A stretch of 64,000 bases of DNA from Eudromia elegans (lineage: Eukaryota > Chordata > Aves > Tinamiformes > Tinamidae): positions 5,945,151 to 6,009,150 of the forward strand of contig PTEX01000015.1 in NCBI GenBank assembly GCA_003342815.1. The letters are read 5' to 3'. Positions 56,871 through 64,000 of this stretch are shown piece after piece. The stretch's first letter is position 1; every line of letters starts with the position of its first letter. Below the pieces are notes generated by a model. The model worked only from the letters and a program-made list of their open reading frames with translations, was not told where the DNA came from and searched no databases. The position numbers were made by a program, and so were the translations under genes.

Positions 56871-59800
56871 CAAATCTAACATTCTAGATGAAAAATTATA
56901 TAACTGTGGGCTGGACTTCTTAAAAACATTACAATGTAGAATACAGAATTCTACAGAACGTAGAATTCATTTTATACTACGAAACTTACTATATAATTTG
57001 TCTCACATGATACTAAACAAAATGAAGTTCTTTAGTGTGAAACAAATCCTGTGCTGTAATTTGAATGGTAACAATCTGACTTTTGTGCAAGAGAGATGGT
57101 TGAGAGGAAACATAAATATTACTTTATCATTTCTTTCTGCCATGTAGATCATGTTGTGCATCAGATGATGAAGATATTTCTGTCCCTTGACATCTCATAT
57201 TCTCATGACAAATTATTATACATCAAAGAAATGAGCTCTGAGTCAAAATGATAGTAAAGGTGATGAGCTAGAAAATAATGGAAGAACTAGTACCTATGAA
57301 ATTACTGCAAACGTCTGAAGGAATGGGGTAAAGAAAATTGCTCATAAAGTTTTTCAGATGACTTAAACTGCTCTCTGAAAAATAAATAATCTGGGATATT
57401 ACTTCTAGAAATGAAATGTGGTTAAAAGCTGAAGTTTTGAAACACAATGACCAATGGAAAATAAAATTGCTATATCAGGAAACACCTTTTCTTCCTTAAC
57501 CTTCCTTAACCTTCGTTTTCTTCCTTAACCTTCACTGATTAAATTGTTAGAAAGATTGTGGTTGGGGAAAGCTGAAGATAAAAGATTTTCCAAAGTCATG
57601 AAGAAACTTTCTTCCTAAGTCATTAGTCCCTTTCCAGCCATGTCAATGGGTTGTTGAAGTCCTTGCTATCTAAAGACTATTCAAGGTTCCATGGGAAATG
57701 ATTTGTTGATTTCGATCTTGTTCCTGTTATACATATATAAATATATAACAAATTAATACCATCCAATTGATATAAGAGACTAAGCAGTAGCTGAAGATTC
57801 ATCAGAGAGATAAATTTATCAAGATGATAGATGATCCATTTAGGTAAAGGTTAAAGTGATTTACAGAGGTAAGGGAACATATAAATTTGCAGAATAGATT
57901 TGTGTGTAATCTGCTTCTGGTCTTATTTCAGTGGAGGGTCTTTCAATATTGACTTGGGGACTAGGCTTCTTCTAATAATTGTCCATCTAAATTTATGTAT
58001 GTACACATATACATATACAGTTATATACAGAGACAAAGGCATTTTAAGTAGATGTCTATAATTTCTCTTAGATAACCATCTTAATGGTTTTATTCATTTT
58101 AATCAATTCATACGTTGTCCATCTAGTATCTCTCACAGACGTTGATCTCTTGGTTGTGCCCTCCTTCAGAAAACGCTGCGTCTCAATTCTGTTTGTGTGG
58201 CCAGGAAGGAAAATTCATGAAGAAATAAGTAATAACATGTGTGTTAAACTTTTGCTTAATAGCTCCAAAATTAACAGGTAAACAGAGGATCTGTTTTTAT
58301 GTATGCAACATGTTACTGAGTGCTAAGTATTCACATCGAAAATACTAGGAAATACTAAGAATACTAGTGAGGAAACTTTGGTGAAAAGAAGCAAGCAGAA
58401 CTCTTTGTTACTCAAAGCATAGACTTGACACAAATTTCTGAAATCATAGTTTTGTTTTTGATATCAGTTCTTTCTGGATCCTCAAATCCTGACTACTCAG
58501 TCAACTGTTTCAGTTCCTCAGTCAACAAAATGGGCATCATTATGCTTTTTCTCTCTCTCAAGCAATGCTACATAACATTTTTGTATTGAATTATAGGTGA
58601 ATAGCAGTACATATGTGCTGTATACACTGTAAGGACTGAATTAGCACCAAAATCTCTTGCAGTGATGGTTAACAGACTTGACTCATTTCTATCAGCGTAT
58701 TTCTATCAGCACACACTTATGAGCTGGGCACATACTTCTCAGCTTCATCTTTTGAACCCTGCCTTCTCCTCCCTTTTTGGCTGTATCTTTAATAAGGTTT
58801 TTTTTATGAGGGAAAATATAGAGCGGAAGGATTACTCTGAACTATGTTCTTGGTGATATATTTTGATGTTACGGAAAATTGGAAAACAAATTATTGCCAT
58901 GTCTGATTAAAGTTCCATGTGTCTAGACCAGATGTTTGCTGCACGGCTGGTCCTGCTAATGAGGAAAAGGGTAACTAACCATAACATGATTGATTTCTGG
59001 GTAAAGGTCCATCTTTGGCTCGAACCCTAGCAGGTGTGTGTATAAATCTAAACATTCTCTTTATTGCAGAAAGTATTATGTAGTCCATCCACTTGCAGGA
59101 GTTATGAAAGAACATATGTTAGCAAAGACCAGCACATCAGCAATTTTTTTTTTTAGTATCCCCACCTCCTCTACATTATTTATTGAAAATATCTAGACAA
59201 GTGAGTTATCTTTGAAAATACTTTTCAAAGGCTCCTTTGCATTGAATTGTGGTTACTCAGATAAATGCACTGAAAGACTGACTATTCTCACTTTGGCTTC
59301 TAGAAGTATCTTTTTATATTCTTCAGGGAGGTCCTATTTTGTCATTTGTAACATCAGTCTCCCTGTGTGCATCCCTGCGGATGCCTCAGCACCATCTTCA
59401 GGAGTAATACTCTGTGGGTACCATTTCCCTTGCTTGCCAGCTGTGAGAGAGTAATGGTTTCACAAAACTGTACTAAACTAGAAGGCCTTCTTTTTTTATT
59501 CCTACACTAACTCCCTACTGTTATGGAATGATTTTAGAGAGTGGTTAAAGAGAAGAGTGGAGCAGTCCAGCTTGCTGGGTCGTCTAAAACACCTATGATC
59601 TCCACGCAGTATTTTTTGCAAATGTGCTTTCTCTTTCCTTCCCATGTCATGCCTGAATTTGAGAATCCTTGTACAAGAATCTCTGAAAGGAACTTTTTCA
59701 AAATTGGAAATGGGACAAAAGAAGTCTCAGTGTGGGTCCACTGGGAGGTGCTGAATAGAGCATGCTGAGAGAGCTGTTGATTTACTTAGACACAGAATCA

Positions 59801-60124
59801 ACTACCCTGAGAGCAGAGGAATAAATCAAGCACTTCTCTTGGGTGACAAAATTGCTGCCTTCTCCTAGCGCAGTTACTGCTGAAGGATGCAACAATCTAT
59901 ATCATATATTATCAATGTATTTCTTTAATGTCAATAAATTTAAAGCAGACAGTTATTCTAAAAAAGGATCATAAAAATGAATGTTGTTTAGTACATTACG
60001 TTTAATTTCTTTTAGAAAGGATGTCTAATGAAAGCTCATTACTGATCAGATTCCCCAAAATGGAGAAAATGGGGAAAATGTGGTCATTTTCCAAAGCATT
60101 TTTACTCTTTCTCAGCTACTTTTT

Positions 60125-60150
60125 TATATATATATGTATATATATATATT
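60125..60150. repeat. (TA)n microsatellite
   Basis: TATATATATATG followed by TATATATATATAT; simple sequence only. Confidence 0.9.
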
Positions 60151-61821
60151 TAAGATTTCTATCTCATTTTCATTATCTCCACTTCAAATTTTTTTTTCAT
60201 TTAAAGGCAACAAAGGGCATGTTCATATTACCTGTTAGAAATGTATATTAATTCACTCTCATGAGCATTTTACTTTCCTCCTTTTCTGTAGAACCATCTT
60301 TTGTTAGCCATTTGAACTGCTGCTAAGTAAGACAAATTTATTTTTACTTTTATTTTTATACTCCTGACAGTATTTGACCACTCACATCCATTCAGTCACT
60401 CACTGTCTGTCATCCCTTTGCTGGAATCAGTCTATTGCTCATTCACACAGGGCGCATTTCACATCACCTGACCTTTCAAGCACAGAATCTCTTTCTAGTA
60501 CGCATACAGAGAAATGAGCGTGGCATGGGCCAGATTTTTATGTATCATTCAAATTCACTCCCATTTCAAGGCCCTTTCAGGCTCCCATGGCACTGTAAAC
60601 AGGCAGCAGTGGAGTGTACCTGAGAATTAAGCCTTCTTTAAACAGAAGGGGCTTGGCTGTGTATCTTGACTGAGTTTTGTTTCTGTTTCTTAACTGAGTT
60701 TCCCATAACAGCTTAATGTACAAGTGGTTCAACTAGATTCAGGGCAAGTTTTATGTGGCAAAGTGCTATTTATGTGGAAAAAGGGCAGCAAAATTGGGCT
60801 CTTTGCTCTTAAGAGCAAAGAGGAAATAGAATACTAGCTGACTGTTATAGAAGACCTGTTGTAAAAGAAATTTTTAATTTTGAGAAGGAAAAAGCAGGTC
60901 AGCAGGATAATGCCTTGAAGAATACAGACAGTGATTATGTGTCATTACTTGCCAGTATTCATCCTCTGTAATATAGAGCAGTATTGGGAAAGTTAGCTGC
61001 AAAGCTCAGGAGTAACTAATGAGATGCTGGCATACCTGAATGGCTTAAATAATGTGAACTGAGTATGATATACCTTCTATCAGAGGCAGGCAAACTGAAA
61101 GTAAATTGGCAAAATTCCTTCTATTATATTTTCAAGGATGTTCTCTGTAGAAGATAACACTGTTTTGAAACTTATTTATTTGAGGTGCTTATATTCACAG
61201 AGCTCATATTACTGCTAAGAGCTCAAGTGAAAAGGAACTGAAGAGAAATTCGTGCAAAACAGACACTGTGCTTAGGAACTGCGTTTTCCCAGAATGCACA
61301 ACTAAATTTTCAATGATGGCAATTACTCAGGGCATTTTAAGAGGAGGTCATTGAGGAGTGTTGTCATATTATATTAGCTATGGGTAATAGCTGCTGACTT
61401 TAGAACAGTTATGTGAAAATCAGACTGCTTCAGAAGATCAGTTTGGAAGCTGGGAGAGTCGAGCAAGGTGACAGATCAATGCCAATGTAGAAAATGTCTT
61501 AGAAGCAGATAACTGCTGTTTTATGCATACGTAATCAGAGTCACAATTTTTTTCCTATGCAAATCAATGTCAAAATTCAGGTTAACCTGATTAGCATCAT
61601 CTCCTTGCAGGGAATTTTCTGTTGCTATATCACAGAGAAGAGTTATAATCACATTTTAGATGGAGAAAAGCTATGAATTCAACCATTTACATAATATGTT
61701 GAATCTAAATGTCCCTAGGAAGGTTCTTAATATCAGTTATAGTCTGTATGAGACAGATTTGTTCACAGAAAGGAGGAAGGTACTTTTTCATGAATTTAAG
61801 AAAATATACTGAATTGTTATG

Positions 61822-61909
61822 CATGGGGTGTCCCTGCCTGAGCAGGGGCTTGGGCTAGATGATCTCTGGAGGTCCCTTCCAACCTCAACCATTCTGTGAT
61901 TCTGTGATT
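61822..61909 (+). mobile_element. CR1 LINE 3' end, short 5'-truncated copy
   Basis: About 88 bp: CCTGCCTGAGCAGGGGCTTG, then GGTCCCTTCCAACCTCAACC and the octamer-repeat tail ATTCTGTGATTCTGTGATT. This is the diagnostic avian CR1 3' end. It is well preserved, so younger than the copy at 52.3 kb. Confidence 0.96.
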
Positions 61910-63671
61910 TGTGCTGATCCTCATTGTTTATGTTTCTCATAAACAATATTCCTACCTCACTCTTGCATGGGGAGAAAGTGTATGGACCATTCCATGAGAC
62001 TGCCTCCTCATCACTGGTTGTAGGCCTAAACCTTTGTCCTCTCCATAGCTAGTGGTACTTTAGTTTTTTTATTGCATCTCCTCCCTTAGCTCTTTACGGC
62101 CACTTTTGCCATTTTGGAAGAAAGACTCCTGCAAAAGAATCCTGATAAAGGTGTCTCTCTCTGTCAGAGACTTGCAATATATCTCGAGAAGGAAGGAATA
62201 TTCCTTCTAATCAGTGCTAAGTAATAAAATGTGGCAAGGCAAGTCATTCTTCTTCTCTGGAAAAGTTCAAATAAACCATAAGGGAAATATTATGAACTCA
62301 TCCAGCATGTGAAAAAAACTCACATTTTCATTCATTCAGAAAGACACAATAAGAAATTTATTTTGTGTCTTGCTTCTTTATCATTTCAGAAGTCAGAATC
62401 ATTGTTTTTTGTCATCACTTAACAGGATTTTCTGGTTAGTCCCCTCATCTCCTCTAAAGAAAATGTCTATTATGCCAGGAAAAGAGTTGCTTTGCTCTCA
62501 TAATATAAGACGTATTTTAGAATGGAATTGGCAGTATTCACATAAAGACTGTTTCTAATGTCTAGGTATCTAGATTAAGGGTGTTCCCATTCTAAACAGA
62601 AGTTCCACGTGGGAAAAACTTATAAATGTAGAAACACCTTAGACTACATAGTGACTTACTGAATGCAACACAGTGCATCAGTCTCAAGATTTTCATGCAT
62701 TTTGTCCAGTTAACAAGAAACACATGTTGCAGTGATATTGCTTATGTAGGATGTCTTGCTCAAATATAGGAAAACTCAGTGTTCTTGACACATGTATCTC
62801 GACAAAGTTGAATAACTAGATTTATCTCTATCGGTTAGACAATTCCCTCTCTCCCAGTAATGACGCCCCTATTTATGGAATACTATCTACTATCACTAAC
62901 ATTAGTCCTAACCTAATAAATCTAAACACTAATGCAAAATTGGGTCATTGAAACAGCACATATAGATAAGTACTTGTTTAATTTTAAAAGTAATTTCTTT
63001 GCTCCTTTTTATTTTACCATGATACTTTCATACAGCCTGATTTTCATTAGGTGAGTATGAAAAAAAATATAAATGTGTTGTTGTTTTCATTATTGCTCAC
63101 ATTATTTTAAGATTAAAAATGATATTTTTGTGCTGAGGTTTGTTACTGAGTGTTTACAGCAGTATGCATCCTTGATTGCTAGGTTGAAAAACAAATCTTG
63201 TTGTTGCTGTCTTTGTTGGCAGAATATAAACGGAAGAGCAGAAGAAAAATATACTAAATTTGAACATATGAATTACTATTATTATGTCGTGCATGGAATT
63301 CTATTCAGTATGGCACTAAGACTTTTGCTGATTTGAAGTACATTGTAATTTTTGGTACTTAACATTAAGCGTGTTCTTGCATCTCTTATTAATTGTGGTC
63401 TTGTCAGTTCTGGCGGTGTTCTCTTCTTAGTGGCACTTTAAGTTTCAAGCAAAGTATACCTAAAATTAAGAAAAGTTAAGTCACAATATGCACATAATTT
63501 GCAGAGATATAGGAAAAACCGCACATTATTTTTAAGAAATTGCTTTATTCTGTAAAGGTCTTTGTCAGAAATCCTTGCTTTCTGTATGAAGATGTTTTTG
63601 CCTGGATAAATTAAATGAATATATGAACTTCAAGTTTGTAATCTTAGAAACTCAATTTGGCTATTTTCTAG
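61910..63671. other. AT-rich intergenic region between two CR1 copies
   Basis: No gene or repeat recognised. Confidence 0.55.
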
Positions 63672-63673
63672 TC

Positions 63674-64000
63674 ATAGAATCATTATGGTTGGAAAATACC
63701 TTTAAGATCATCAAGTCCAAACCTAAACACTTCACCACCATGCCTGTTAAACCATGTCCCTAATTGCCCCATCTACGCATTTCTTGAACTTTGCCAGGGA
63801 CGGTGAATCCACCACTTCCCTGGGCAGCCTGTTCCAGTGCTTCCCCACTCTTTATGTGTAGAAATTCTTTCTAATATCTAACCTGAACCCCCCACCCCAG
63901 AGCAACTTGAGGCCATTTCTTCTTGTCCCATCAATAGTAATTCTGGAGAAGAGATAGACCCCTGCCTCACTACAAGGTAGTTCAGGTAATTGTAGAGAGT
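63674..64000 (-). mobile_element. CR1 LINE, 3' part, running off the window
   Basis: The plus strand starts TCATAGAATCATTATGGTTG, the reverse complement of the CR1 tail, and continues with AAGATCATCAAGTCCAAACC and CTGGGCAGCCTGTTCCAGTG. The element lies on the minus strand and extends beyond 64000. Moderate divergence. Confidence 0.95.

Larger units (their letters stand above)
53218..61821. other. AT-rich intergenic region
   Basis: About 8.6 kb with simple repeats (T run 53416-53450, TA repeat 60125-60150), a 47-bp tandem duplication at 56781-56870, and short repeats of CTTCCTTAAC near 57489-57530. No exon, RNA gene or retrovirus-like element recognised. Confidence 0.55.

Noticed and set aside
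59015-59040. GGTTCGAGCC on the minus strand, like a tRNA T-arm
   Set aside because: The flanking bases do not pair to form the T stem, and no anticodon or acceptor arm is found at the right distance.
1-64000. Endogenous retrovirus, LTR pair or other virus-like element
   Set aside because: I saw no gag-, pol- or env-like translation and no long terminal repeat pair. The only retroelements recognised are CR1 LINEs and one MIR-like SINE. Solo LTRs could be missed by eye.
1-64000. CRISPR arrays, operons or bacterial genes
   Set aside because: The sequence is vertebrate: spliced genes, CpG islands and CR1. The tandem repeats present have two to four units and no spacer structure.

Overview
This is vertebrate nuclear DNA, and the repeats point to a bird. 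It has compact introns, CpG-island promoters and 5'-truncated CR1 LINEs that end in the avian CR1 tail (ATTCTGTGATTCTGTGATT). There are no operons, no CRISPR arrays and no recognisable endogenous retrovirus. Two N runs (9 bases at 19135-19143 and 280 bases at 49352-49631) show it comes from a draft assembly. I cannot name the species.

Three protein-coding genes could be assembled exon by exon, with splice phases that close exactly. (1) ZFAND1, minus strand, 8 coding exons from 5441 down to 773, 269 aa: a two-AN1-zinc-finger protein of stress-granule clearance. (2) CHMP4C, plus strand, 5 coding exons from 6014 to 18743, 220 aa: an ESCRT-III filament subunit. (3) SNX16, minus strand, 7 coding exons from 46108 down to 30105, 346 aa: a PX-domain, coiled-coil endosomal sorting nexin. 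The order and orientation ZFAND1(-) CHMP4C(+) SNX16(-) is, from memory, the arrangement of human 8q21.13. This supports calling the ESCRT gene CHMP4C rather than CHMP4A or CHMP4B.

Layout: 1-772 is the 3' end of ZFAND1 and flanking DNA. 773-5441 is ZFAND1. About 5215-6260 is a CpG island acting as a head-to-head promoter for ZFAND1 and CHMP4C (572 bp between the two ATGs). 6014 to about 21.56 kb is CHMP4C with a long 3' UTR. About 21.56-28.7 kb is the gap between the two convergent gene ends. About 28.7-49.3 kb is SNX16, whose promoter CpG island (about 48.9-50.4 kb) is broken by the 280-N gap. 50.4-64 kb is AT-rich intergenic DNA with three CR1 fragments and a degenerate 35-bp tandem repeat.

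CHMP4C and SNX16 both act on endosomal membranes, and ZFAND1 works with p97 and the proteasome. Their adjacency is inherited synteny, not evidence of a shared pathway. I found no undescribed biological system. The leads most worth a second look are the shortened CHMP4C tail, which seems to lack the Aurora B-target insert known from mammals; the GC-rich last exon of SNX16, which sits behind a TG/TA-repeat intron; the upstream AUGs of SNX16; a probable assembly duplication beside the 9-N gap; a MIR-like ancient SINE; and a paired octamer motif.
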